NCBI RefSeq assembly: GCF_018614975.1
Contig: NZ_JAGGNR010000021.1
Span: 1-64,000, forward strand
Origin: Paenibacillus polymyxa
Lineage (GTDB): Bacteria; Bacillota; Bacilli; Paenibacillales; Paenibacillaceae
Direction of reading: 5' to 3'
Length of the DNA: 64,000 nucleotides
This document shows positions 35,149 to 44,375 of the stretch, one piece after another. A model generated the notes under the pieces. The model worked only from the letters and a program-made list of their open reading frames with translations, had not been told where the DNA came from and did not search any database. The position numbers and the translations under genes were made by a program. Each line of letters begins with the position of its first letter. Within the stretch, counting starts at the first letter, position 1.

Positions 35149-36093
35149 TTAAAATCGAAGTAATGCCTGCGCTGTGTACTGGTCCGTGACCAGAATATTG
35201 GCGTAATGACCTTTAAGCGCGGCGTGAATGGCTTCAATTTTGCGTTGTCCCCCGGCAACCAGAATTGATTTTTCCTTATTTCTCAACTCGGCTAGATCAA
35301 TTCCAACGGTTCTGCTGTTAATCTCTTCACTGATCAACTGACCTTCCGCGTCGAAAAAGCGTGAACAAATGTCACCTGCGCCGGAGTTCATTAATAATTG
35401 TTGTTCTTCTTCATTGAAGTAACCGAGCCTGAACAATAATGCATCTTCCTTCACAGTACCCACGGTAAACAAAGCAATGTTGGCCTGTCTGCCAAGTTCC
35501 ACGATTCTGCCGATATGCCGATCCGCTTCCACCATGTTTTTTACTTCAATGTTGTCGAAAATAACAGGCAGTGGCAAGTACCTTGGTACCGTATGGAATG
35601 CCTCAGCGAACAAATGAACAATCTCAGCGGCATACGTATTGACATGGGAGTGGCTTACGCCCCCCTTCAATTGTACGACTTCGACACCTTTGACCTGCTT
35701 AGGACGAAGCTGGCGTGCTACAGCATGCATGGTTGTTCCCCAAGTCACGCCGATAATATCTGCATCCTGAACCGTCTCCTGAAGATAATCGGCTGCTCGT
35801 TTGCTGATATGCTTCTGTATTTCCTCATCACTCTTCAACGGGGCAAAACACACAAGTGCCGTATCCAGATCATATTTCGACTTAAGTTCTCCGGCAATGA
35901 TATCGATATCCTCCAGCGGGTCCATAATTTCAATCCGGACATATCCACGGTCTTTCGCGTACTGAAGTAACCTTGATACTGTTGGACGCGACACGCCCAA
36001 TCTTGCGGCAATATCCTGCTGGCTGTAATCAGACTGATAATACAACTTCGCTGCTTCAATGCTTAATCTTTGCTTCTCCAGGTCCATTCCCAT
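35149..36093 (-). CDS. deoR: DeoR transcriptional repressor (SorC family)
   Basis: A 314-residue regulator. The N-terminal helix-turn-helix (residues about 17-50, YSQQDIAARLGVSRPTVSRLL) is followed by a SorC-type sugar-binding domain with IGVTWGTTMHAVA and SILVAGGQRKIEAIHAAL. This is the Bacillus DeoR type, which responds to deoxyribose-5-phosphate, not the E. coli type. It is upstream of deoC with a palindromic operator between them. The ATG at 36093 has only a weak ribosome site; an ATG two codons later is an alternative. Confidence 0.9.
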   Translation of the reverse strand: MGMDLEKQRLSIEAAKLYYQSDYSQQDIAARLGVSRPTVSRLLQYAKDRGYVRIEIMDPLEDIDIIAGELKSKYDLDTALVCFAPLKSDEEIQKHISKRAADYLQETVQDADIIGVTWGTTMHAVARQLRPKQVKGVEVVQLKGGVSHSHVNTYAAEIVHLFAEAFHTVPRYLPLPVIFDNIEVKNMVEADRHIGRIVELGRQANIALFTVGTVKEDALLFRLGYFNEEEQQLLMNSGAGDICSRFFDAEGQLISEEINSRTVGIDLAELRNKEKSILVAGGQRKIEAIHAALKGHYANILVTDQYTAQALLRF

Positions 36094-36324
36094 GTGCGCT
36101 CATCTCACTCATCCCTATTATCGTTGGAACATAAATGCTCGTCCTGTATATTATACATGGATTGAGTATCTGGTCACTATATCGCATCCAATTCCGTATC
36201 ATGATCAATCCATTCATATCCTTTTCTTACGTATAAAATGGAGGAAACGATGCATACTACTGCGGTCGCTTCATCATTGCCAAGAGAGTTTCACCCCATT
36301 AATCGCACAGAGAGGAAGAACTAC

Positions 36325-36951
36325 ATGTCTACCTTATTGTATATTACTGCCCATCCTCATGATCATCAAACCTCCTTCAGCATGGCTACGGGCAAAGCAT
36401 TTATTGATGCTTATCGTGAAAGTCACCCTTCTGATGAGGTCGTTCACCTCGATCTGTATCGCTCAGATATCCCGCATATCGATGCGGATGTCTTCAGTGG
36501 TTGGGGCAAACTGCAATCGGGTAGTGATCTGACTGCCGAAGAGCAGACCAAAGTAAGTCGTTTGAATGAACTGTCGGATCAATTTGCCGCAGCAGATAAA
36601 TATGTTTTTGTAACCCCAATGTGGAACTTCTCGTTCCCTCCAATTCTGAAAGCTTATGTGGACTCGATCTGCGTAGCTGGCAAAACATTTCGTTATACCG
36701 AACAAGGTCCTGTTGGACTGTTGTCTGACAAAAAAGCGCTGCATATTCAGGCTCGCGGTGGCATTTATTCCGAAGGCCCAGCGGCCCAAATGGAATCTGG
36801 TCACCGTTACCTGAGCATTATCATGTCTTTCCTCGGCGTGCCGAAGCTTGATGGCATTTTTGTAGAGGGGCACAATCAATATAAAGAACGTGCAGATGAA
36901 ATCAAGCAACAGGCTATAGAGAAAGCACGCACTTTCGCAAAACAGTTTTAG
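36325..36951 (+). CDS. azoR: FMN-dependent NADH-azoreductase
   Basis: A 208-residue flavodoxin-fold quinone/azo reductase. Typical blocks are YITAHPHDHQTSFSMATGKAF (FMN phosphate site), TPMWNFSFPPILKAYVDSI and HIQARGGIYSEGPA. It reduces quinones or azo dyes with two electrons from NADH, probably to protect against quinone stress. GAGAGGAA precedes the ATG at 36325; the longer frame from 36238 has no better start. A family 1 hairpin repeat begins 7 bases after the stop codon. Confidence 0.93.
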   Translation: MSTLLYITAHPHDHQTSFSMATGKAFIDAYRESHPSDEVVHLDLYRSDIPHIDADVFSGWGKLQSGSDLTAEEQTKVSRLNELSDQFAAADKYVFVTPMWNFSFPPILKAYVDSICVAGKTFRYTEQGPVGLLSDKKALHIQARGGIYSEGPAAQMESGHRYLSIIMSFLGVPKLDGIFVEGHNQYKERADEIKQQAIEKARTFAKQF

Positions 36952-36958
36952 AGAGGTA

Positions 36959-37164
36959 GTTCAAAAAGTCTGCTTTTGATTAAGAAGGATGCCTAATGGC
37001 ATCATCAGCATCGAATATGGAATTCAGCCGAAATAAGCGGGAGGCTTACGAAGTATGTTTCCTTTGGAAACATTGTAGTTGCTCACGTAGTTTTCCCTAC
37101 GCTCCGCTACTCCATTTCTATCTTCATCCCATCTTCTTGGTACTGAAAACCGATCTTTTTGAAC
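36959..37164. repeat. Long-hairpin MITE-like repeat, copy B (family 1)
   Basis: A 206-base element nearly identical to the copy at 18467-18670, with the same inverted GTTCAAAAAG ends and the same central ATGTTTCC-TTT-GGAAACAT apex. It starts 7 bases after the azoR stop codon. In relation to the preceding gene its orientation is opposite to copy A, which fits a nearly symmetric element. Confidence 0.85.
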
Positions 37165-37199
37165 ACGCCCTAAAGTGTAGTAAACAATAAAGCAAAAAC

Positions 37200-37248
37200 A
37201 AAACCCGCGTGCGACCTAGGGGATCTTCCCAGGAAACACGCGGGTTTT
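37200..37248. terminator. Terminator of the small gene at 37272
   Basis: AAAACCCGCGTG (37200-37211) pairs with CACGCGGGTTTT (37237-37248), with an inner CCTA/CAGG region. It lies 24 bases after the stop codon of the 116-residue gene (minus strand) and could also stop azoR transcription. Confidence 0.85.
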
Positions 37249-37271
37249 CGATGTATAATCAACCTTAGAGC

Positions 37272-37622
37272 TTACTGATGTCCAGCGCTGGCACGGCTCA
37301 TGGTTTCAAGTTTACGTGTGATCGCATGACGGTCTACTTTCAATCCCCAGATCATTTCAATAATCTGCTCTTTCTCTTCTGGATTGTCAGCATGCTTCAG
37401 TTGCATTAACAGATCATGCATCTGTTCATTAATGCCTTCAAATTGACTCCATAAATCCTGCCTTACCTCTTTAGAATCCAGATGATGATTCGCATCAACT
37501 TCTTCCTTTAATGCTTGCAGAATAGCATCTTTCCATTCGTCATCACCTAGCTGTTTCGCAATGTTCAGGAGATCCAGATAATCGTCAACAAGAAGTGAGT
37601 TCAATTCAGCATGTGTTTTCAT
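37272..37622 (-). CDS. Small helical protein of unknown function
   Basis: A 116-residue, soluble, acidic and apparently all-helical protein (for example LVDDYLDLLNIAKQLGDDEW and EEKEQIIEMIWGLKVDRHAITRKLE). I do not recognise a named domain. No cysteine, signal peptide or membrane segment is present. AAAGGGG precedes the ATG at 37622, and a strong terminator follows, so it looks like a genuine single-gene unit. Confidence 0.65.
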   Translation of the reverse strand: MKTHAELNSLLVDDYLDLLNIAKQLGDDEWKDAILQALKEEVDANHHLDSKEVRQDLWSQFEGINEQMHDLLMQLKHADNPEEKEQIIEMIWGLKVDRHAITRKLETMSRASAGHQ

Positions 37623-37753
37623 CTTTTATTGCATCCCCTTTTCATCTATTTACCCAGTATTATACTCGGTATTTCAGGTTATGCAATAGTTGTCGAGAAA
37701 AATAGTGGATTATCCAGTTTCGTGTCAGGTTTTGACGAATGATTAATATCCGT

Positions 37754-38416
37754 TTAGGACTGGAGTTGTTGCAACAACTGTACACGATAGGCTTCACTTT
37801 CAAGGGATTGAATTTCCTTATATTCTTCAGCAGTTAACACTTTGGGCTCTCCGGCTGCCTTGGCAATCATATATACTTTCGCGCTTTCTTCCACCACCTG
37901 AGTGCGGTAATAGGCTTCGCGGAGGTTTTTACCGGTCGTAACCAATCCGTGATTAACGAGAATGAGTGCCGTATGTTCTTCTACCTTTGCTGAGACTGCA
38001 TCGGCAAGAAGCTTCGTCGTTGGCAGAACGTATGGAACAAATCCGATATCGCCCACCAATGCAGACTGATCAGGGAACAAGTGTGGCAATTCATCAAAAA
38101 CGAGACTAAGTGCGATTGTATATGCCGGATGCGTATGCACAATGGCTTGAATATCAGGATTCACACGATAACTATTCAGATGCATTAATACTTCGGAAGA
38201 CGGACGTGTTGATCCCGTGCTAGTCGCTCCTGTCTCGATATCAATAGCGATCCACTCGTCCGGTTCCAGATCTTCAAGTGCATAACCACTCGGAGACAAT
38301 AACATCGTTCCCCCAGAGCGAGCGCTCAGATTCCCACCGGGTCCTACCACCAACCCTTGGGCAACTGCTCTGCGTGCATACTTCGTCAACTCTTCCCTTA
38401 TTTGCTGTTCAGACAT
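37754..38416 (-). CDS. Class II aldolase (L-fuculose-phosphate-type)
   Basis: A 220-residue class II aldolase/adducin-family enzyme. The PGGNLSARSG phosphate loop, the zinc ligands in HTHPAY (His-x-His) and a later NHGLVTTG histidine, and the catalytic glutamate in RPSSEVLMH are all present. It probably splits L-fuculose-1-phosphate (or L-rhamnulose-1-phosphate) to dihydroxyacetone phosphate and lactaldehyde. It follows the isomerase and kinase genes on the same strand. The ATG at 38416 follows GGTGA; GTG at 38428 is in frame but less likely. Confidence 0.88.
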   Translation of the reverse strand: MSEQQIREELTKYARRAVAQGLVVGPGGNLSARSGGTMLLSPSGYALEDLEPDEWIAIDIETGATSTGSTRPSSEVLMHLNSYRVNPDIQAIVHTHPAYTIALSLVFDELPHLFPDQSALVGDIGFVPYVLPTTKLLADAVSAKVEEHTALILVNHGLVTTGKNLREAYYRTQVVEESAKVYMIAKAAGEPKVLTAEEYKEIQSLESEAYRVQLLQQLQS

Positions 38417-38483
38417 GTTGCTCACCACTCCTCATACTTTTCTTTGTAGCATTTTGCGTCAATGCTCATTGCATTGAATCTGT

Positions 38484-39977
38484 TCAATACCTTTTGATTT
38501 GATTCAGACTTTGGTAGATTTCGTAAGCTTCCTGCCACAGCTCTGTATCCTCAGGCTCATAGGTCTCGGGGGAAAAGGAAGCAGCCATGACCTCCCGGAC
38601 CTCGGCCAAGCTACTCACTTCTCCATGGGCAAGGAATTGCAGCATGCAATTCCCGGCTGAAGTTGCCTCTGCCGGGCCTGTCACCACCGGGACACCGGCT
38701 GCATTGGCTGTAAACTGGCACAATAGTCGATTGTGCACACCGCCACCAACCATATGAATGACGCGAGGTCTTGTACCTGTAATCAACTGCAGTTCATCCA
38801 GCGTCTGTCTGAATTCCAGTGCCAGACTTTCCAGAATGCAACGCGCAATTGCTCCAGTCGTTTCGGGCACAGTCTGTCCGCTGAGACTGCATTGTTGCCG
38901 TATTCGTTCAGCCATATTCCCTGGCGCCAAATACACGCCATCTCCTGGCGACACGTAACATTGATGCGGCGTTGCCAAGGTAGCCAGCTGAACCAGTTCT
39001 TCATGTGTAAAAAGTTGATTCTCCCGCTCCCATTGCCGTTTGCATTCCTGTAGCAGCCACAACCCTGAACGATTTTTCAGGGTGCGTACTCTCCCACTTA
39101 CCGTCCCTTCATTGGTAAATCCGAGTGTACGGCTTCGGTCGTCCAATACAGGTGTATCACGCTCCATCCCCATAAGAGACCAGGTTCCACAGCTGATAAA
39201 AGCGAAATCCGAAACATTCGCAGGGATTGCTGCCAAGGCAGACGCGGTATCATGTGAGCCCACAGAGACTACCTGCATCGGTCCAGTCCGTAACTCGGCG
39301 CACAACTCATTTGTTAGATCGCCCAGCACGGTACCCGGTTGAACGAGTTTTGGAAATAATGTTTCCGGTATACTGAGACGCCCGATCAGGTGTTCATTCC
39401 AACGCGCCTCGCCTGCATGCAACAGCCCACTGGTGCTTGCAATCGTATACTCACAAGCCTGCTGACCGGATAGATAATAGTGAAATAAATCCGGCATAAA
39501 TAACATGCGCACATCCGGACGCAAACCTTCGGCCTGCTCTCGTACACTGCCTAGCAGCTGGAATACCGTATTGATCTGCTGCGGCAAAACGCCGGACATG
39601 GCATACAGCTCTTCTTCTTTCACCATGTGCAGAACTTCTCCCATCCACTGTGCGTTGCGTGCTTCCCGATAGTGACGTGGGTTTGAGCACAACCTTCCCG
39701 CACCATCCACCAGTCCATAGTCCACTCCCCACGTATCCACAGCTATAGAACGGACCGATGGAGAGATGCCTTGTGTCCCTTTCACAATGCCTTGTTTTAA
39801 TTCATGAAAAAGTCGCAAGAAATCCCAATACAATCCATCCCCCAGCTGCACGGGTTCGTTGTTGAATCGATGCACTTCTTGTAACGAGAGTCTGCTTCCA
39901 TCAAAAGAACCCCGGACTACGCGTCCACTACCGGCGCCGTAATCGGCAGCAAGCACATGTGTTGCTTGATTGCCCAT
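38484..39977 (-). CDS. FGGY-family sugar kinase (rhamnulokinase-like)
   Basis: A 497-residue carbohydrate kinase of the FGGY family. The N-terminus AADYGAGSGRVVRGSF and the sugar-site DTWGVDYGL, then SVGSHDTASALAA and the nucleotide-binding HMVGGGVHNRLLCQFTANA, match RhaB-type rhamnulokinases. Here it lies between an L-fucose isomerase and a class II aldolase, so it most likely phosphorylates L-fuculose. The protein family alone would suggest L-rhamnulose. AAGGAGG precedes the ATG at 39977. Gene spacing (20 and 67 bases) fits one transcript. Confidence 0.9.
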   Translation of the reverse strand: MGNQATHVLAADYGAGSGRVVRGSFDGSRLSLQEVHRFNNEPVQLGDGLYWDFLRLFHELKQGIVKGTQGISPSVRSIAVDTWGVDYGLVDGAGRLCSNPRHYREARNAQWMGEVLHMVKEEELYAMSGVLPQQINTVFQLLGSVREQAEGLRPDVRMLFMPDLFHYYLSGQQACEYTIASTSGLLHAGEARWNEHLIGRLSIPETLFPKLVQPGTVLGDLTNELCAELRTGPMQVVSVGSHDTASALAAIPANVSDFAFISCGTWSLMGMERDTPVLDDRSRTLGFTNEGTVSGRVRTLKNRSGLWLLQECKRQWERENQLFTHEELVQLATLATPHQCYVSPGDGVYLAPGNMAERIRQQCSLSGQTVPETTGAIARCILESLALEFRQTLDELQLITGTRPRVIHMVGGGVHNRLLCQFTANAAGVPVVTGPAEATSAGNCMLQFLAHGEVSSLAEVREVMAASFSPETYEPEDTELWQEAYEIYQSLNQIKRY

Positions 39978-39997
39978 TTCTACCAAGCCTCCTTGCT

Positions 39998-41788
39998 TTA
40001 ACGATACAACGGACCAAATACACTGCAAGCACGGTAGTCTGCACTCTCCGGCTCACTTGTGCCGAACAATCCCCATGCACGCGGACGGAAAATTTCCGTT
40101 TCAGGGACATTATGCATATTTACCGGAATGCGAAGCATGGAAGCGAGCGTAATCAGATCAGCACCGATGTGTCCATACGAGATGGAGCCATGGTTGGCGC
40201 CCCATTGATTCATGACCTCGTATACGGAAGCAAACGCTCCCGCTCCGGTTAGAACAGGTGCAAACCAGGTGGACGGCCAGGTTGGATCTGTCCGCTGATC
40301 CAGCGTATCGTGCACCTCTTCAGGCAGATCGACCGTGTAACCCTGAGCGATTTGCAACACCGGACCCAGTCCTTTGACCAGATTCAGACGTGTCATCGTT
40401 ACAGGCATACCACCTTTGGTCAGGAAATCCGCTGAATAGCCACCCCCGCGGAAATACTCTACGGATGCCGGTCTCCACGATGTTGCTTTCAGACAGTCCT
40501 GAACTTCCTCATCTGTAATTTCCCAGAAAGGCTTGAGGACAGGCTTGCCATCTCTGGACTGTTGTCCTGTGCCATCCAAAGCTGCGGAACCAGAGTTAAT
40601 CAGATGCAGGATGCCATCCTTCGCGTTTCCTTCCAACTGGTGCCCCGTCACACGCTGTACTGAATCCGGACTCCAATACGTACGTACATCAGCAAAGATC
40701 TGTGCTGTATGTGTCAACAGCGAACCAAACAACATGGACACTCCATTCAAGCTATCATTCTCTGTTGCAACCAGATAAGGCGCACGTTTGCCATTCCAGT
40801 CAAAGGAAGAGTTTAATATCGACTCCAGAAAATCTCCGTTCGGAGAATGATCCGTCCACTGCCGTTGTCCCTGGAAGCCGGATACAATCGCGTGGTGACC
40901 CATCGATTCCTCTGTAAAACCAAGCTCTGCCAATCTTGGGTTGCCCGCCATCAAGTCACGCACAATTTGGGTCATTTTCACAACGGTTTCCCATTCGTAG
41001 TCTTTACGTTTGCGATCCGTTTGCAGATGAGCAGCGTTGTTGTCCGGACCTTCGCTACAGTTCTCCTTCACCCATGCCAGTGCGAGCTTATACTCCTCGG
41101 GGTCATAGATTTCTTCTTCGATGCGGCGAGTCAGTTCACTCATATCCACATATTCGTTACGCATGCCCAGATACTCCTGGAAAAATGAATCGTTCACAAT
41201 CGAACCTGCAATCCCCATGGATACCGATCCAATGGACAGATACGCTTGCCCTTTCAAGGTCGCAGCTGCAAGACCCGCACGGCTGAACCGGAGCAATTTC
41301 TCACGCACGTCATCGGGAATCGTTGTATCCCCGCCGTCTTGCACATCCTCTCCATAGATCCCAAAGGCCGGAATCCCCTTCTGTGCATGAGCGGAGAGTA
41401 CCGCTGCCAGATAGACTGCACCTGGACGTTCAGTCCCGTTAAAACCCCAGATAGCTGTAGGGATGGATGGTGACATATCCATCGTTTCCGTACCATAACA
41501 CCAGCATGGTGTCACGGTGATCGTTACGCCCACGTTGGAACGGCTGAACAGTTCTGATGCTGCGGCCGCTTCGGCCACTCCGCCAATACAAGTCTCGGCC
41601 ACAACACATTCCACCACAGACCCGTCAGGATAACGCAGTTCAGCTGCAAGTAGCTCGGCAACGGATGTCGCCATCCGCATCGTTTGTTCTTCCAGTGATT
41701 CCCGTACCCCTTTGCGTCTCCCATCAATCGTGGGACGAATACCAATCTTGGGGAAAGCCTGCTTATAACGATAATCCTGATGTGTCAT
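39998..41788 (-). CDS. fucI: L-fucose isomerase
   Basis: A 596-residue protein with the N-terminal PKIGIRPTIDGRRKGVRESLEEQTM and VTITVTPCWCYGTETMDM, IWGFNGTERPGAVYLAA, then ATENDSLNGVSMLFG, all hallmarks of FucI. It converts L-fucose (or D-arabinose) to the ketose. Metal-binding Glu/Asp positions are retained by eye. GGAGGA precedes the ATG. It is first of the three-gene fuc operon, transcribed away from a LacI regulator; a cre-like site (41957-41970) and a palindrome (42099-42120) lie in the shared upstream region. Confidence 0.95.
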   Translation of the reverse strand: MTHQDYRYKQAFPKIGIRPTIDGRRKGVRESLEEQTMRMATSVAELLAAELRYPDGSVVECVVAETCIGGVAEAAAASELFSRSNVGVTITVTPCWCYGTETMDMSPSIPTAIWGFNGTERPGAVYLAAVLSAHAQKGIPAFGIYGEDVQDGGDTTIPDDVREKLLRFSRAGLAAATLKGQAYLSIGSVSMGIAGSIVNDSFFQEYLGMRNEYVDMSELTRRIEEEIYDPEEYKLALAWVKENCSEGPDNNAAHLQTDRKRKDYEWETVVKMTQIVRDLMAGNPRLAELGFTEESMGHHAIVSGFQGQRQWTDHSPNGDFLESILNSSFDWNGKRAPYLVATENDSLNGVSMLFGSLLTHTAQIFADVRTYWSPDSVQRVTGHQLEGNAKDGILHLINSGSAALDGTGQQSRDGKPVLKPFWEITDEEVQDCLKATSWRPASVEYFRGGGYSADFLTKGGMPVTMTRLNLVKGLGPVLQIAQGYTVDLPEEVHDTLDQRTDPTWPSTWFAPVLTGAGAFASVYEVMNQWGANHGSISYGHIGADLITLASMLRIPVNMHNVPETEIFRPRAWGLFGTSEPESADYRACSVFGPLYR

Positions 41789-41956
41789 ACTAAAGTGTCC
41801 TCCTTCAATTCATTTCATAGAATTTGGGTTGAATTGAGAAATCTTTTGTCTGATCCATGTGTATTGAATGGCATGAGATAATGACGGAAATAAAACCGAT
41901 ACCCGGGTGGCACGCAAGAGCTGCATACACAGATTATCAAGAGCCTTGCTTGAGTT

Positions 41957-41970
41957 TGAATACGTTTACA
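41957..41970. promoter_or_regulatory. Candidate cre (CcpA) site upstream of fucI
   Basis: TGAATACGTTTACA fits TGWAANCGNTNWCA with a single mismatch. It is 169 bases before the fucI start, in the 412-base region shared with the divergent LacI gene. Apart from the operator at 42099 I see no other clear motif there. Confidence 0.55.
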
Positions 41971-42098
41971 TATTTTGAAAAATAACAATAAACCATTTCA
42001 TTAATTAGCTATGTATGTAGTTCCTCTATTCAAGAAAATGGAACGTGCATGAGCAAATTTAACAAAATGGTTTATGTAGTAAAGACGTTCAGTACCCT

Positions 42099-42120
42099 TT
42101 AGGGTTATCGGTAACCCTAA
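42099..42120. promoter_or_regulatory. LacI-type operator between fucI and its regulator
   Basis: TTAGGGTTA, then TCGG, then TAACCCTAA: a 9-base perfect inverted repeat with a central CG step, the LacI-family form. It is 80 bases upstream of the LacI-type gene and faces fucI on the other side, so it could serve autoregulation and control of the operon. Confidence 0.75.
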
Positions 42121-42200
42121 CATAGCACGGGCCTATCTTGCTGTCAATTGGCATTATCCTATAGAATGGTAAGACTATGTTGCGGAAAGGTTAGATTCTA

Positions 42201-43217
42201 ATGATTACCATTTACGATATTGCCAAAAAAGCCAAAGTCTCCGCCATGACGGTCTCCAAGGTCATTAATCATACAGGCCGTATAAGTTCCGCGACACGTG
42301 AACGTGTGCAACAGGTGATCGACGAACTGGGTTACATCCCGAACTCCAACGCACGCAGCCTTGTGCTTCAACGAACCCAGATGCTCTCCCTGCTCATTAC
42401 GGATATTACCAACCCTTTTTATACAACACTGGCCCGTGGTGCTGAAGATGCAGCCCATCTACGTGGGTACCGTCTTTTATTCGGCAATAGTGACGAGGAT
42501 TACAATAAGGAAAAGGATTATGTAGACGCGATTCTGTCTACTCGCGTGGATGGTGTACTCTATGCTCCTGCGGGAGATCGTTCTCTCCCTCATCTGAAAC
42601 AGCTGCAGGAACGTCACATTCCGTTTGTCTTTCTGGACCGTACTGTACCTGGCATTACGTCAGATATGATTGCTGGAGATAGCCGGGAAGGCGCGATTGA
42701 GCTGATCCGATATCTGGTGCAGTTGGGGCACCGGCGCATTGCACTGGTCAATGGTTCTTCGGAGGTTTCTACCGCCAGACTGCGGGAGGAAGGTTATGTA
42801 GCGGGTTTGCGTGAGGCCGGAGCTGATATCGATCCCGAGCTTGTGCTTCGAACCGGGTACCGGGATTTCAGCGATGAAGACGGACTGGATCAACTACTCT
42901 CTCAACCGGATCAACCAACAGCCATTTTTGCCGCCAACAACATGCTGGCGATTGGGGTCATTCGGCTTTTGCGCAAACGAGGACTGCGTGTGCCAGAAGA
43001 CATCTCTGTTGTGTGCTTCGACGATCTGGATCTGGCTTCTGCCTTCGATCCTTTTCTGACTGTAGCTGCACAGCCAGCATATGAATTTGGGTTTCAGGGA
43101 GTACAGATGCTGATTGACCGAATTGAGGGCAAGGCCCCTTCCGAAGCCCAAACCGTCATTCTACCGTCAGAACTGCGCATACGGGCTTCAGCTACTGCTC
43201 CACGGGAGCCAAAATAG
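42201..43217 (+). CDS. LacI-family transcriptional regulator
   Basis: A 338-residue regulator with the N-terminal headpiece TIYDIAKKAKVSAMTVSKVINHTGRIS (residues 3-29), the hinge helix NSNARSLVLQRT, and a periplasmic-binding-protein-like effector domain. It is divergent from the fucI-kinase-aldolase operon, with a fitting palindrome between, so it most likely controls fucose use. The effector is not known. GGAAAGG lies before the ATG at 42201. A terminator at 43277-43319 follows. Confidence 0.9.
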   Translation: MITIYDIAKKAKVSAMTVSKVINHTGRISSATRERVQQVIDELGYIPNSNARSLVLQRTQMLSLLITDITNPFYTTLARGAEDAAHLRGYRLLFGNSDEDYNKEKDYVDAILSTRVDGVLYAPAGDRSLPHLKQLQERHIPFVFLDRTVPGITSDMIAGDSREGAIELIRYLVQLGHRRIALVNGSSEVSTARLREEGYVAGLREAGADIDPELVLRTGYRDFSDEDGLDQLLSQPDQPTAIFAANNMLAIGVIRLLRKRGLRVPEDISVVCFDDLDLASAFDPFLTVAAQPAYEFGFQGVQMLIDRIEGKAPSEAQTVILPSELRIRASATAPREPK

Positions 43218-43276
43218 AGCTTAGCTCACGCTTAGCTAAATTAGGTCCCGTTCAGATTTGAAAAACTGTACAACAT

Positions 43277-43319
43277 AAACAGGGTGCACCGGAGATTACG
43301 CTCGGGTTGCACCCTGTTT
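43277..43319. terminator. Bidirectional terminator between LacI and epimerase genes
   Basis: AAACAGGGTGCA (43277-43288) pairs perfectly with 43308-43319, with an inner CCGgagattacgCTCGG. It separates two converging genes. Confidence 0.9.
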
Positions 43320-43333
43320 GATGTTCATTTATT

Positions 43334-44230
43334 CTACCGCTCTGACTGTAATGCAAGAGCGACCTCACGAACCAGTCCCGGGAACCAATCCATCAGAGCC
43401 TCGAACGTATATCCCGCTTGTTCAGCCTTGGTTGTCTCCATCGTCCATGATTGCTCAATTCCGAAGGGTGACATGTCCTCTTTCACCGTTTCCGTGAGGA
43501 TCTGGGACTGCATGCCCGTGACCGTCTCGATCAGATGTATCATGGCTGACAGCGTAATCGCACCCTTGGAAGCTGCATTCACCGGACCGGTAATGGACGA
43601 ATGTCCAAGCCAAGCGAGAAATCTTGCCGCTTCGGTGGAATTGATAAATCCAATCTCTGCATCCGGATTTGGCATGCCGATCGGTTTACCTTTTTGCACA
43701 TGTTCAATATGAAAATGAAGTCTTCTCGTATAATCATCAATCCCGAGTACAATTGGAATGCGCATTGCTACAACCGGGAAATCCGCTACCTGGAAAAATA
43801 CAGCCTCCGCAAGCCGTTTGCCTTCTCCATACGAAAAATCCTCTGCACTTCCATACTGTAATGGATATGTATACGGGTCAAAATCCGTTTCCTTAAATCC
43901 AGGTCTGGGATCACCGTACACCGATAGTGTGGATGTCAGAACGTATCTTTTGGTGCGTCCTGCAAAAGCTTCACATGCCGCTTTCGCCGCATCCGGGGAA
44001 TAACAGATATTGTCGTACACAACATCCCACATTTCTGTCTGCGCAACCTCTGCCAGAGATTCCGGGTCTTCACGATCCATCTTGATTCGATTTACTTCGG
44101 GTCCGAAGTCAACATCCGCCGTTTTACCACGAGTTGCGACTGTGATCTGAGACTTCCCTTCCCACAGCATGTGATCCACGAGACGTTTGCCAAAAAAACG
44201 TGTACCCCCAAGTATAAGTACTTTATTCAT
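43334..44230 (-). CDS. NAD-dependent epimerase/dehydratase
   Basis: A 298-residue extended SDR with the N-terminal nucleotide motif LILGGTRFFGKRL. The catalytic Tyr-x3-Lys appears as YGEGKRLAE. The substrate-side sequence is not enough to name a sugar nucleotide or other substrate. The short C-terminal part resembles YfcH/RNA-binding-protein-like and plant CSP41-type reductases more than true sugar epimerases. GGAGG precedes the ATG. It is followed upstream on the same strand by a Gfo/Idh/MocA gene, 145 bases away. Confidence 0.8.
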   Translation of the reverse strand: MNKVLILGGTRFFGKRLVDHMLWEGKSQITVATRGKTADVDFGPEVNRIKMDREDPESLAEVAQTEMWDVVYDNICYSPDAAKAACEAFAGRTKRYVLTSTLSVYGDPRPGFKETDFDPYTYPLQYGSAEDFSYGEGKRLAEAVFFQVADFPVVAMRIPIVLGIDDYTRRLHFHIEHVQKGKPIGMPNPDAEIGFINSTEAARFLAWLGHSSITGPVNAASKGAITLSAMIHLIETVTGMQSQILTETVKEDMSPFGIEQSWTMETTKAEQAGYTFEALMDWFPGLVREVALALQSER

Positions 44231-44375
44231 CCGAAAAACCTCCTATCTTGTTCGATTATGTTTAACAATTTGAAGCATGGTGTGAGCATCCCTTGAAACT
44301 CATATGAAGTTGGTTCTTCGGATACCGTGCACCCACTCTGCTCATCTCGTCTCAGCTTCCTTTCCTGCGCTTGAA

